The notes: a model not told the origin generated them from the sequence alone. DNA of 64,000 nucleotides from Bin127 sp965203505 (GCA_965203505.1 OZ241880.1:496001-560000); one strand, 5' to 3'; counted from the first letter of the stretch, positions 25,693 through 35,216 are shown. Numbers and translations: made by a program.

Positions 25693-26523
25693 CTAAATTG
25701 TCTCCAGCGTGTCCTCAGCTTCCCGCGCCTCAACTTCTCCGAACTGACTGGCAGCGACCTCTCGCAATTCGGCAAAGTCGTTTTGGATGCCTTTCAGCAG
25801 GATGCCGACATCGCTAGAGTGAAGCACAAAACGCGAGCCTAACTCGATGGCTTTTGTTGAGGTCTCGATGGACTGCTGGTGGACCATCGTGGGAACACCG
25901 TATTTCTCGCCGGTGTCGATGATGTGCTTTAGCACTTCGAGATATTTGGGATTGTCTACTTCGTCGGGAATGCCGAGAGATGTGGTCAGGTCGTTGGGGC
26001 CGACGAATATGCCGTCAATCTCGGCGCATTGGAGGAGTTCGTCCAAGCGGTTGACGCACGGCTCGGATTCGACACCCATGATGAAGAGGTGGTCCTTGTG
26101 GCGGTTGTGGAGATACTCGCGCGTCTTTTCGCTGGGCAACTCTCCTGTCAAACCGACGCGTTCGAAATACTCACCTTTGAGAGGGTGGAATCGCACCTTG
26201 TTGGCGCATCTTCGGACTTCTTCGACGGTTTCGCAGTATGGAACGAGCACGCCGTCTGCACCTGCGTCGAGGGCGATCGCCACGTAGCTGTCGTCGGTGT
26301 TCGGCGTTCGGATTATGCAGGTGACACCGGCGCTTTTGATGCTGGTGACGATCTCCGCGATGCGTGCGCGGCTGCGTGAGGTGTGCTCCCAGTCGATGAT
26401 GATGTAGTCGAGAGTGGACCCGGCGTACACCCTTGACCAGCGCAATCCTTCGATCGCGGCGATCATGAATCCGAATACGGGTTTCCCCGCCTTGAGCGTG
26501 GCTTTTAGTTGTGCGGGTTCCAT
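25693..26523 (-). CDS. HpcH/HpaI-family aldolase
   Basis: Protein of 276 residues of the HpcH/HpaI aldolase/citrate lyase family, class II pyruvate aldolases of TIM-barrel fold. Motifs: 'YIIIDWEHTSRS' (family usually DxEH), 'GADGVLVPYCETVEEVRR', 'MGVESEPCVNRLDELL' and 'DGIFVGPNDLTTSLG' (metal and substrate loop). Members cleave 2-keto-3-deoxy sugar acids or 4-hydroxy-2-oxo acids to pyruvate and an aldehyde. GGAG lies nine bases before the ATG, inside the end of the preceding oxidoreductase gene (gap six bases), so the two form an operon. With that partner it probably acts in sugar-acid catabolism. Confidence 0.85.
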   Translation of the reverse strand: MEPAQLKATLKAGKPVFGFMIAAIEGLRWSRVYAGSTLDYIIIDWEHTSRSRARIAEIVTSIKSAGVTCIIRTPNTDDSYVAIALDAGADGVLVPYCETVEEVRRCANKVRFHPLKGEYFERVGLTGELPSEKTREYLHNRHKDHLFIMGVESEPCVNRLDELLQCAEIDGIFVGPNDLTTSLGIPDEVDNPKYLEVLKHIIDTGEKYGVPTMVHQQSIETSTKAIELGSRFVLHSSDVGILLKGIQNDFAELREVAASQFGEVEAREAEDTLETI

Positions 26524-26529
26524 CTGTAT

Positions 26530-27558
26530 TTACTCCATGTCGAGGACTACTTCGCGCCCAGTGCGCGCAGATTCCTCAGTTGCCTCCAACACCTTGAGCA
26601 CGTTCAGCCCGTGAACCTGCGGTATCGGGGTATCTTCATCGCCGCGTTCCAACGATTCGATGAATTCGGTGAACTCATCTAGCAAACTATCGCGTTGCGG
26701 CACTTCTTCTTTGCGCCACGTACCTTCGGATGTATCGCCGATGTAAAGTGCAGGCGCATCGCCGCCGCCATACGGTAGCCGGAATCTTGCCATGCCGTTG
26801 GTGAAGAACCAGTCGCCGCCATATTCCGTCGCACCCCGATCCCAGGCGATCCGGCTGATACACGCAACGATGCCGCTCTTCCAACGGATGAAATACATAC
26901 CTGTGTCGTCGCAATCGATCGTAGGGTGTTCTGACTTGGGGTGGGTGAATTGACCTTGCTGCGCTGAGACTGTCGCGACGTCGTAACCGATTATCCACAG
27001 CAACCGGTCGATCTGATGCGATCCGTCCATCTGACCCATACCGCCGCCGCGGGATCGATCGAGCATCCATTCCGGACGCCCGTACGGACCGTACGGCTTG
27101 TGCCATACATCGTAGGCCATGATCACTGACCCGAGATCGCCACTATCAACGACGCCCTTCATCGCGCGTACGGCGGGATAGTAACGCTGAGTGTGGGCAG
27201 TCATCAGCTTGACGCCATTTTCTTTGGCGGCGGCCAACATCTCCTCAGCCTCGGACGCCCATACTGCCGTGGGTTTCTCCATGTAGATGTGTTTGCCGGC
27301 CGCTGCAGTATCAAGAGCGGCTTGGTGGTGGAGCCAATGCGGCAGCGTGCCGATGATCACATCGACGTCATCGCGTTCGAGAGTGTCGCGGTAGTCGGCT
27401 ACGAAATCTACGTCGGGGTGTCGATCCTGCCAAGATGCGGCGACATCCTCCCTAGGCTCAGCGACCACTTTGATCTCCGCACCGGGGGTCTTCTTCACAA
27501 CATCGATGTAGTTACCGCCGATGCGGCCGGTGCCGAGCACCGCGACTCCAAAAGACAT
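26530..27558 (-). CDS. Gfo/Idh/MocA-family oxidoreductase
   Basis: NAD(P)-dependent oxidoreductase of 342 residues. N-terminal Rossmann fold with 'GVAVLGTGRIGGNYID', then the family motif 'HIYMEKPTAVWASEAEEML' (EKP), and a C-terminal alpha/beta domain containing 'GGGMGQMDGSHQIDRLLWI' with the catalytic-type Asp/His. The family oxidises or reduces sugars, inositols and related compounds. First gene of a two-gene operon with the HpcH/HpaI aldolase. AGGA lies upstream of the ATG. Confidence 0.88.
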   Translation of the reverse strand: MSFGVAVLGTGRIGGNYIDVVKKTPGAEIKVVAEPREDVAASWQDRHPDVDFVADYRDTLERDDVDVIIGTLPHWLHHQAALDTAAAGKHIYMEKPTAVWASEAEEMLAAAKENGVKLMTAHTQRYYPAVRAMKGVVDSGDLGSVIMAYDVWHKPYGPYGRPEWMLDRSRGGGMGQMDGSHQIDRLLWIIGYDVATVSAQQGQFTHPKSEHPTIDCDDTGMYFIRWKSGIVACISRIAWDRGATEYGGDWFFTNGMARFRLPYGGGDAPALYIGDTSEGTWRKEEVPQRDSLLDEFTEFIESLERGDEDTPIPQVHGLNVLKVLEATEESARTGREVVLDME

Positions 27559-27680
27559 AGGGCGTGATCCTGCTTTCTAACGGGTTTTTGTATAGATTAG
27601 ACGAGTCAGGTTTCGACTCTAACAGGGCAATGGGTGGGGACCATGCTTCGGATCCCGGCGTAAAACGTTTGCACCCAAAT

Positions 27681-27881
27681 TCAGATTGTCTCGAACTCCA
27701 GTGCTGACAGATTCAATTCGGGTGAGCGTTTCGAAAGATACAGCATCTCTATTCCGACTACTTCGTTCGCGTGGTTGTAGTCGAGTACCACGCCGGGCGA
27801 GACTTCCTCGGATTCGACAATGGGAGAGTCATCGAGGCGCAGGTAGAGTGCATCGGTTTCTTTGTCCACTTTCAACTTCAT
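27681..27881 (-). CDS. DUF2283 protein
   Basis: Protein of 66 residues matching DUF2283: 'KVDKETDALYLRLDDSPI', 'ESEEVSPGVVLDYN' and 'EVVGIEMLYLSKR'. These small beta-rich proteins are often encoded with DUF4258 partners and resemble antitoxins in arrangement, but no function is established. The start overlaps the preceding DUF4258 gene by four bases (ATGA), a sign of translational coupling. Confidence 0.88.
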   Translation of the reverse strand: MKLKVDKETDALYLRLDDSPIVESEEVSPGVVLDYNHANEVVGIEMLYLSKRSPELNLSALEFETI

Positions 27882-28123
27882 AGCTGTCCTCTCATACTAC
27901 GATCAAAGAACACACTCACAACGCGCCATGGCCGCACACTGGTGTTCACCGCCGCCCGCAGGATTCGATCTCCGCTCTCGGGTACAGAACGGTAGAAACG
28001 CTCAACTTCCGGATCGTTCGGATCGCTAGTTCGTAGTTCAGGATTAGTGACTGTCATATCGACCCATTCAGCCGGTATCTGTCGTTCCATCATTACATCA
28101 AGAGCGTGCCTAGTGAAAACCAT
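27878..28123 (-). CDS. DUF4258 protein
   Basis: Protein of about 81 residues with the DUF4258 pattern: 'FTRHALDVMMERQIPAEWV', a central acidic loop, and 'PWRVVSVFFDR'. The fold is related to RelE-like or BrnT-like small proteins, so a toxin-like role is possible. The ATG at 28123 matches the usual start of the family; a TTG at 28162 would add 13 residues and neither has an ideal ribosome site. It is upstream of and coupled to DUF2283. Confidence 0.8.
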   Translation of the reverse strand: MVFTRHALDVMMERQIPAEWVDMTVTNPELRTSDPNDPEVERFYRSVPESGDRILRAAVNTSVRPWRVVSVFFDRSMRGQL

Positions 28124-28271
28124 CCTTGGCTTGTTGGCGCGTATGTCGCAGTCCGAACTCAATGTCTGAACAACATACCAGTCGCATCGCGTCTTTGATC
28201 AGAGATCAGGCTTGCAAACATTTTCATGCCTAGACCAGATTAACTGATCTAACATGACCTAATCGTCCTGT

Positions 28272-28979
28272 TCACTCTAGATTGAACAACTTCGCCAGTT
28301 CAACCACATTTCCGATCTCCATATCTGGCGACGGAGCATCATCCGGATAACGATCGCTAACGCGAACCCAAGCTGTCTTCATGCCGACTCCAACTGCACC
28401 TGTGATGTCCGTGTACGGGTTGTCGCCGACGAAAAGGATTTCGGCTGGTTGGATATCGTCGATGCCTTCGAAGGTGAGTTTTAATCTACGCACCGCTTCG
28501 TGATAGATGTGCGGGTCGGGTTTGTCTGCTCCGAAGAGGCGGGAGACGATTGCGAAGGGGACGACGTCGATGTAGCCACTGTGTTCGAGTTTGATGACTT
28601 GGGATTTCTTGCCGTTGGTGACGACGGCCCAAGGAAAATTGGCATCGTTCAGTTCTTTGGCGAACTCCATCGCGCCTTCGATGGGTTTGGCTTGGCGACC
28701 GAGGGTGTCAAAGAACCATACCTCGAATTCGACAGGCTCTAACGGAACTGATGGCCAGCGCTCGGTGATGCGTAGCGCAGCATCCTGCGCGTCAATGGTG
28801 CCATGGGGCGAGAGCGACCAGAAGAAATCTAGCGCTTCGCCCCAATCGGTTGTTGAGTTGATATCTGGTTGAGTTTCGTAGAACTCCCGAAATGTCGCCT
28901 CGAACGCCGTGCCGCGATCCAGCAGCGTGTCGTCCAGATCGAACAGCGCGGCGCGAATATGTCGGGGGTCAAGAGTCAA
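28272..28979 (-). CDS. HAD-superfamily hydrolase
   Basis: Protein of 235 residues with all HAD motifs: 'ALFDLDDTLLDRG' (DxDxT nucleophile), 'AVVTNGKKSQVIK' (motif II), Lys in 'FGADKPDPHIYHEA' (motif III), and 'ILFVGDNPYTDITGA' (motif IV). It has a small alpha-helical cap (subfamily IA), typical of phosphoglycolate phosphatase-like or nucleotidase enzymes; the substrate is unknown. Translation most likely begins at a TTG directly after the TAG stop of the upstream binding-protein gene (sequence TAGTTG), implying coupling. No in-frame ATG precedes motif I. Confidence 0.85.
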   Translation of the reverse strand: MTLDPRHIRAALFDLDDTLLDRGTAFEATFREFYETQPDINSTTDWGEALDFFWSLSPHGTIDAQDAALRITERWPSVPLEPVEFEVWFFDTLGRQAKPIEGAMEFAKELNDANFPWAVVTNGKKSQVIKLEHSGYIDVVPFAIVSRLFGADKPDPHIYHEAVRRLKLTFEGIDDIQPAEILFVGDNPYTDITGAVGVGMKTAWVRVSDRYPDDAPSPDMEIGNVVELAKLFNLE

Positions 28980-31900
28980 CTAGTTGTCCACCGAAGCCTG
29001 CAGGAGTATCTCGACTGTCACCTCGTCTTCGACCGTGAAGAACTGACTCACGGGTGCCACCATACCGAACTCTTCCCACACGAACTTCGCGGTGCCGAGC
29101 ACGACCAAGTCTGTGCCGTTGTCGAGGCGTGCGGTGATGTCGAATTCGAGGTCGGCATCGGCGCCGTTCACGTTGACGGTGCCAATCAACTTAGTCGTAT
29201 GCTCTGCGCCGCTGTCCAAGAACGGGGCAGGAACATTGCCAAGGTCGGCGAAGCGTACGGTGGCGATGGGTTGGTTCGGGAACATCCGCTCGCGGACATA
29301 GCGGTCGCGGCGTGATTGATCGCTCACTAAGGTGTGCAGGTCGATCTCAATCGACGCGCTGTCCAAACTGAAATCCACGACGCCGCTGATCGTTTCGGTC
29401 TCGAGCGAAACCACAACGTCGGCGCCACGAAGGGTTTCATCGACTTTGAACAGTCCTTTGGAACCCGCTCCAATCGTGAAGACTTGGGCAAATTCCGACC
29501 CCATACCTGCTACCTTGCCGGGTGCCATGCCAGTTGGTCCAGCGTCTAAGTCAATCGAATCGCCCACGCTTGCAAAGATGCCAGTTGAGGCTATTTGCCC
29601 GCCGTCGATCTTCCAGATCTCGATCGTGTTTAGGACGTCGCCGTTCTCGTCGAACTCCTGATCGCCTGCAGCACCGACGTAGTCGATATCCTGGCCAGCG
29701 GCGATGAGTTCCACAGCTCGCGGCAGATCGCCCGGGCCGACTTTTTCACCCGGTGCGCTAGCTACTTTGCGGATTGCGGCTTTGATGTCGTCACCATCCT
29801 CGGACCCTGCTTCGGCGATCGCTAGTGCCAAGATGGCGGCAGCGTCGAAGGCTTCCGAGATGAATAGGTCCGAGGGATCGCCGTCTAGCTTCGACGCATA
29901 GAGGTCTTTGAAGGTTTCCTGTGTCGGGGTTCCCGGCGCGCCGGGAGCCGTTCCATAGTTGCCTTCGAAGTTATCAGCGCCGATCTGGTCGAACATCTCT
30001 TGGTTCTTCGTGCCGTCGACAAACATGAAGTCTTCGAAGAACTGGCCTTCTACGGCTTCGCGCAGATAGACTCCAGCCGTCTCAGGGTAAGACATAGCCA
30101 TGAGAACGGTCGCTCCACCTTGGGACGCTTGGCGGAGTTCCGATACGTAGCTCGCTTGACCGCCTTCGATTGGGACCGCGGCGGAGACTGTGCCGCCGAG
30201 GCTTTCGAAAGTTTCTGAGAACACGTCGGATAGACCTTCACCGTATGCATTGTTGATGTAGAGCGTCGCCACGTTGTCGTACCCGAGTTGCGATGCGACT
30301 TGCGCGGCGATGACACCTTGCAACGCGTCCGATACGGTTGTGCGGAATACGAAATCGTTGTCGCTCAACGCCGAGATAGCAGGCGATGTCGAAGCCGGTG
30401 ACATGAGAACCGCACCGTTCGGAATCGTGACAGACTCTGCGACGGCGAGCGTGACACCAGACGAAAGCGATCCGACGATGGCTTCCACGCCGTCCACGTT
30501 GACGAGCGCGCTAGCAGCGTCTGTCGCGATCTGGGGACTCGTGCCACTGTCGCGGTGGACCATTTCGATTTGGCGACCGTTAATGCCGCCCGCTTCGTTG
30601 ATAAGCAGTGCAGCGAGATCGGTAGCTGCAACGATTGGCGGACCGAACACCGCCAAGTCGCCAGTCACGTCGATGAGAGTACCGATCCTAATCGGCTCTC
30701 CGGAATCCTCCATCATCGTCGGCGCTGCCGTGATGTCGATCGACTCGCCGGGCCGCGCGAATATGCCGGTGGAAGCAATCTGTCCGTCTTTGATGTTCCA
30801 AACTTCGATGGTGTTCTGGACATCGCCATTCTCGTCGAAGTCTTGATCTCCTGCCGCGCCGACGTAGTCGATATCCTTCCCTTCGCTGATCAGTTGGAGT
30901 GCTCTGGCGAGATCACCTGGGCCAACTTTTTCGCCTGGCGCATTTGCCACGTCGCGCATCGCGGCCTTGATGTCGCCTCCGTCTTCGGAACCAGCTTCGG
31001 CAATAGCCAAGGCCAAAATCGCTGCTGCGTCGAACGCTTCGGAGATAAACAGGTCCGATGGATCGCCGCCCAGTTCGGATGCATATAGTTCTTGGAACTT
31101 CTCCTGCGTTGGGGTACCAGGTGCACCCGGAGCTGTCCCGTAGTTGCCCTCGAAGTTGCCCGCGCCAAGAGTGTCGAACATTTCTTGGTTCTTGGTACCG
31201 TCGACGAACATGAAATCTTCGAAGAACTGGCCCTCGACGGCTTCACGTAGATAGACGCCAGCGGTCTCCGGGTAGGAAATGGCCATGAGGACGGTTGCGC
31301 CGCCTTGCGATGCTTGACGCAGTTCCGAGACGTAACTCGCCTGACCGCCTTCGATCGGAACTGCGGCAGAAACGGTGCCGCCGAGACTCTCGAAGGTCGA
31401 CTCGAACACCGTCGACAAGCCTTCACCGTAGGCGTTGTTTATGTAGAGCGTCGCGACGTTGTCGTATCCGAGTTGGGAGGCTAGTTGCGCGGCAATCACG
31501 CCTTGCAACGCGTCCGATACGGTCGTGCGGTAAACCGTGTCGTCATCGTCGAGATTGGTAATTGCCGGAGAAGTCGACGCAGGTGACACTAGCACTGCGC
31601 CGCCAGGTATGGTCACAGATTCCGCGACTGCGAGAGTTACGCCTGATGACAGCGAACCCACAATCGCTTCCACACCGTCGACATTAACGAGCGCGCTCGC
31701 CGCGTCCGTCGCAATCTGAGGGCTAGTGCCACTGTCGCGATGGACCATTTCTATCGGGCGACCGTCGATACCGCCTGCCTCATTGACGAGCAACGCGGCC
31801 AAGTCGGTGGCAAGTACGATGGGAGGTCCGAATGCGCCTAAATCGCCCGTCGCATCGATCAAGGTACCGATCCGGATCGGTTCGCCAGTCGGCTCCATGG

Positions 31901-32096
31901 CCGCTTCAGGCGCCTTGGTCGGAGGCACCGCCGTCGACGTTGCGGGAACTGACGTCGCGGTAGGTAGATTTGGTGTTGGAGTGGGGTCATCGGTAGTACA
32001 TGAAGCCACCGCGACGCTGACGCTCAAGGCGGCTATGAGCAACGCCGCGAACACTCCAGACAATCGAATGACGGCGTAGGATTTCAGTGCAGACAT
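28980..32096 (-). CDS. Lipoprotein: two Peripla_BP_6 domains fused to YceI domain
   Basis: Lipoprotein of 1038 residues. A lipobox (VASC, Cys33) and a Thr/Pro linker (about 37-70) precede two almost identical substrate-binding domains (about 72-460 and 470-850) of the Leu/Ile/Val-binding type. Each has 'IGTLIDATGDL'-like start, 'EMVHRDSGTSPQIATDAAS', 'LYINNAYGEGLS' and 'DYVGAAGDQ.FDENGDV'. Residues about 860-1038 form a YceI-like domain ('SGVVDFSLDSASIEIDLHTL' ... 'ATVRFADLGNV' ... 'GTVNVNGADADLEFDITARL'), a lipocalin-like barrel that binds polyisoprenoid or amphipathic ligands. Two binding proteins plus YceI in one chain is unusual. There are no permease or ATPase genes of the matching importer nearby. 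Followed directly by the HAD gene. Confidence 0.85.
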   Translation of the reverse strand: MSALKSYAVIRLSGVFAALLIAALSVSVAVASCTTDDPTPTPNLPTATSVPATSTAVPPTKAPEAAMEPTGEPIRIGTLIDATGDLGAFGPPIVLATDLAALLVNEAGGIDGRPIEMVHRDSGTSPQIATDAASALVNVDGVEAIVGSLSSGVTLAVAESVTIPGGAVLVSPASTSPAITNLDDDDTVYRTTVSDALQGVIAAQLASQLGYDNVATLYINNAYGEGLSTVFESTFESLGGTVSAAVPIEGGQASYVSELRQASQGGATVLMAISYPETAGVYLREAVEGQFFEDFMFVDGTKNQEMFDTLGAGNFEGNYGTAPGAPGTPTQEKFQELYASELGGDPSDLFISEAFDAAAILALAIAEAGSEDGGDIKAAMRDVANAPGEKVGPGDLARALQLISEGKDIDYVGAAGDQDFDENGDVQNTIEVWNIKDGQIASTGIFARPGESIDITAAPTMMEDSGEPIRIGTLIDVTGDLAVFGPPIVAATDLAALLINEAGGINGRQIEMVHRDSGTSPQIATDAASALVNVDGVEAIVGSLSSGVTLAVAESVTIPNGAVLMSPASTSPAISALSDNDFVFRTTVSDALQGVIAAQVASQLGYDNVATLYINNAYGEGLSDVFSETFESLGGTVSAAVPIEGGQASYVSELRQASQGGATVLMAMSYPETAGVYLREAVEGQFFEDFMFVDGTKNQEMFDQIGADNFEGNYGTAPGAPGTPTQETFKDLYASKLDGDPSDLFISEAFDAAAILALAIAEAGSEDGDDIKAAIRKVASAPGEKVGPGDLPRAVELIAAGQDIDYVGAAGDQEFDENGDVLNTIEIWKIDGGQIASTGIFASVGDSIDLDAGPTGMAPGKVAGMGSEFAQVFTIGAGSKGLFKVDETLRGADVVVSLETETISGVVDFSLDSASIEIDLHTLVSDQSRRDRYVRERMFPNQPIATVRFADLGNVPAPFLDSGAEHTTKLIGTVNVNGADADLEFDITARLDNGTDLVVLGTAKFVWEEFGMVAPVSQFFTVEDEVTVEILLQASVDN
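29540..31885 (-). repeat. Internal tandem duplication (~1.17 kb units)
   Basis: The two binding-domain segments, about 31885-30700 and 30695-29540, encode proteins that are identical over long stretches, and the DNA is similar throughout. This points to a fairly recent in-gene duplication, or to gene conversion keeping the units alike. Confidence 0.75.
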
Positions 32097-32157
32097 TCTC
32101 GTGTATCCATCCTGTTATTTTTCATCGGCGATCAGGCTTGAGAGCACCTTCGCCATT

Positions 32158-32595
32158 TCAACGGTTTTCGCAGTATTCCTTCACGGCGTCCATGTCTTTA
32201 ACCAGACCCATACTGATCACGAACTTCATGATCGGCGTTAAGATCTTCGACTTGAACGTGTAGGGTGAAGCGTCCATTACCAGCGTTAACTCAGTCCCAC
32301 CTTCGACAGGTGTCACTGTGAACACCGAGTCCCATATCGTGCCGCCTTCGTCGGACACCAGCCTCACTTGCTCGTTCTCCACATACTCGGTGACTTCCAA
32401 GACGGTGGATGCTTCTCGACCCATCATCAATCTTGTCTCACGGAAACGCGAGCCGACGCCGCTCCTGACTTCAGAAAGGAACTCGACATTGACGATGTGA
32501 GGGATCGCCTTGGAGTAGTTGTCGATTTCGGCAACCGTGCGGAACACCAAATCTACGGGCGCATCGATCGTTCTGCGGACAGTGGTTCTGGACAT
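32158..32595 (-). CDS. SRPBCC-family protein
   Basis: Protein of 145 residues with the START/Bet v 1-like SRPBCC pattern: 'VRRTIDAPVDLVFRTVAEID' at the N-terminus, 'GVGSRFRETRLMMGREAS', 'TVTPVEGGTELTLVMD' and a long C-terminal helix ('ILTPIMKFVISMGLVKDMDA'). The fold makes a hydrophobic cavity for lipids or aromatic compounds; the ligand is unknown. It lies between two binding-lipoprotein genes on the same strand, with 61 bp to the downstream one. Confidence 0.8.
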   Translation of the reverse strand: MSRTTVRRTIDAPVDLVFRTVAEIDNYSKAIPHIVNVEFLSEVRSGVGSRFRETRLMMGREASTVLEVTEYVENEQVRLVSDEGGTIWDSVFTVTPVEGGTELTLVMDASPYTFKSKILTPIMKFVISMGLVKDMDAVKEYCENR

Positions 32596-32756
32596 TCAAT
32601 CATTCTCAGGCGGGGGCGGGTTCTGGTGCGGTCCGACCTACGCCTAGATTTTATCGGTATCGTTGTCAATGCCCAATGTGGCACGGTGTTCGGTCGAACG
32701 TCAACGTTGACCCGCTCGAACGGAGTTTGTGTCCCTGACCATTCACGATGAATACG

Positions 32757-35216
32757 TCAATTGACGGCTTCCAGATCTATCGGCTCACCGGGCAACGCGA
32801 ATATCCCTGTAGAACCGACAACACCGTCGGCGATGTTCCAAATCTCGATTGTCCCGCTCACATCGCCGTTTTCGTCGAAGTTTAGGTCTCCGGCAGCACC
32901 AACGTAGTCGATTTCTTGCCCGTTGCGCAGAAGTTCCAGTGCACGCGCTATATCTTGTGGACCCACCTGCTCTCCGGGCGGTCGCGAAACTTCGCGCAAT
33001 GCGTCGCGGATCGCCTTGGGTTGATCTGAGTCTGCCTTTTCGATCGCCAGCGCCACTAAAACCGTCGCGTCGAATACTTCACTCATCAACGGAATGTTGA
33101 TGTTGCCATCCTTACGTTCTTGGTATGTTTCGAAAAACCATTGACGCGCCGGCGACAACGGTGCTCCCGGAGTAATCCCGTAGGATCCATCAAAGTACTC
33201 CACTCCAACGCTGTCGAACAGATCTTGATAGTAAGCCGGCGAGAAAAACACGAAATCCTCGAAGTATCGACCTTCGACGGCTTCCCGCAAAAGAATGTGC
33301 AACGTTTCGGTGTATCCGATCGGAAGCAAAGCCTCAGGATTGCTTTGCGCCGCTTTACGCAACTCGGAGGAATAAGTAGCCTGACCCAATTCATGACTAA
33401 TCTGATCTGTCACCTCACCACCAAGTTCTTCGAAATGGTCGCTGAAAACACCCGAGACGCTCACTCCGTAGGCATTGTTGATGTAAGTCGTAGCCACTCG
33501 ATCGAATCCCAGCTCACGTGCCAATCGGGCTGCGACGACGCCCTTGACTGCATCTGAGACACTCGTACGAAACACCAAATCATCGTCGTCAAGGGTTGTA
33601 AACGCATTTGACGAAGATGCAGGTGATATCAGGAGCACACCATTAGGTATCGTGACAGACTCCGCAACAGCCAAAGTTACGCCGGACGCCACCGCGCCGA
33701 TGATTACCGGCACCCCGTCGATGTTGACGAGCGCGTTCGCTGCATCCGTGCCCAACTGCACGCTCGTGCCGCTATCGCGATGAATTCCTTCGATCCGATT
33801 GCCATTGACGCCGCCAGATTCATTGATCAAGTCGAATGCCAGGGACATCGCCAACTGACCGTGCGGCCCCGCGAACGCTAAATCACCAGTCGACGGTAAC
33901 AGAGTCCCGACTTTGACCACGCCTCCAAAATTCGGTTCGGCGCTCTCTTGCGACGAGGACGATGACTCGGGCAATTCAATGTCATCGCCGGGTAGCGCGT
34001 AGATGTCGGTGTCTTCGATGGTGTTGTCCTTAACACGCCAGACGCGCATCGAACTTACAACGTTTCCGAACTCATCGAAGTCGACATCGCCGGATGCACC
34101 CACATAGTTGATGTCTTTTCCGTCCCGTACCAGCTCTAGCGCTTTTGCGATGTCGCCCGGACCGACTATCTCTCCGGGCGGATTCGCTACGGCGCGAAGA
34201 GCATCACGCACTTCGACTGGGTCGTCGCTGTCGGCCTTCTCGATGGCCAACGCCAATACCGCAGCGGCATCGAACGCTTCGGTGATCAACGATGCTGATG
34301 GATCGCCATCCGTACGCTCCGAATAGAGTCGCCTGAAGGCCTGAACGCCCGGCGAATCCGGAGCGCCGGGTGAAATGCCAAAGTCACCTTCGAAGTAGTT
34401 ACCGCCGATCGCATCGAACATGGTTTGGCTGCGCGTCACGTCGACGAACATGAAATCGTCGTAGTACTCGCCTTCAGCGGCTTCGCGCAACAGAATCTGG
34501 CCCGAATCAGGATAAGCGATAGTTAACAGAACATCCGGATCTCCCTCGGCCGTATCCCGAATCTCCGATAGATAACTGGCTTGACCGAGTTCGTGAGATA
34601 CGTCGTTTGTTACAGTCCCGCCCATCGCTTCGAACGCTTCGATGAAGGAATCGTTCAAGCTCGAGCCGTATGCGTTGTTAACGTACGTCGTCGACACCCG
34701 GCTGTATCCTGCGGCCGCTGCGAGCTCCGCCAACACCTGACTCTTGACTGCGTCGTTCACCCGGGTTCGGAACACCATGTCATCGTCCGCCAACGCGGTG
34801 ATCGCGTTCGAAGACGAAGCCGGTGACATATGAAGGATGCCGCCCGGTATGGTCACCGATTCAGCGATGGCGATCGTGACTCCAGAGGACACCGCACCCA
34901 GCAATACTTTGACACCGTCCACGTTAACAAGACCGCTCGCGGCATCAGTGCCAACCTGTTCGCTGGTCCCGCTGTCGCGGTGCAAGGCAGTGATCTCTCC
35001 GCCGTTGACACCACCCGCTTCGTTGACGAGTTCGAACGCAAGGTCCACCGCCTTTTGCATCCCCGGTCCCAGCGTAGAGAGGTCCCCACTCACCGGTAGC
35101 ACGGTTCCAATCGTGGTCCCTTTGTCACCGGAATCTTCAAGCAGACCGCACGAATACGCTACCAAGGAGACAACGATCATCAGTGCCAGACTAGTCAACC
35201 ATTTGGACTTCTTCAT
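32757..35216 (-). CDS. Lipoprotein with two tandem Peripla_BP_6 domains
   Basis: Protein of 819 residues: lipoprotein-type signal (Cys23 in 'VAYSCGLLED', lipobox imperfect) then two substrate-binding domains (about 36-410 and 435-815). Each carries 'VLPVSGDLSTLGPG' or 'LLPSTGDLAFAGPH', 'HRDSGTS.Q.GTDAA', 'TTYVNNAYG' or 'TTYINNAYG', and 'DYVGAAGDLNFDENGDV' or 'NYVGASGDVDFDEFGNV'. The two halves have diverged more than in the 1038-residue paralogue, so this duplication is older or less homogenised. GAGG precedes the ATG. Expected role: capture of amino acids or amides at the cell surface for an importer encoded elsewhere, or ligand sensing. Confidence 0.85.
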   Translation of the reverse strand: MKKSKWLTSLALMIVVSLVAYSCGLLEDSGDKGTTIGTVLPVSGDLSTLGPGMQKAVDLAFELVNEAGGVNGGEITALHRDSGTSEQVGTDAASGLVNVDGVKVLLGAVSSGVTIAIAESVTIPGGILHMSPASSSNAITALADDDMVFRTRVNDAVKSQVLAELAAAAGYSRVSTTYVNNAYGSSLNDSFIEAFEAMGGTVTNDVSHELGQASYLSEIRDTAEGDPDVLLTIAYPDSGQILLREAAEGEYYDDFMFVDVTRSQTMFDAIGGNYFEGDFGISPGAPDSPGVQAFRRLYSERTDGDPSASLITEAFDAAAVLALAIEKADSDDPVEVRDALRAVANPPGEIVGPGDIAKALELVRDGKDINYVGASGDVDFDEFGNVVSSMRVWRVKDNTIEDTDIYALPGDDIELPESSSSSQESAEPNFGGVVKVGTLLPSTGDLAFAGPHGQLAMSLAFDLINESGGVNGNRIEGIHRDSGTSVQLGTDAANALVNIDGVPVIIGAVASGVTLAVAESVTIPNGVLLISPASSSNAFTTLDDDDLVFRTSVSDAVKGVVAARLARELGFDRVATTYINNAYGVSVSGVFSDHFEELGGEVTDQISHELGQATYSSELRKAAQSNPEALLPIGYTETLHILLREAVEGRYFEDFVFFSPAYYQDLFDSVGVEYFDGSYGITPGAPLSPARQWFFETYQERKDGNINIPLMSEVFDATVLVALAIEKADSDQPKAIRDALREVSRPPGEQVGPQDIARALELLRNGQEIDYVGAAGDLNFDENGDVSGTIEIWNIADGVVGSTGIFALPGEPIDLEAVN

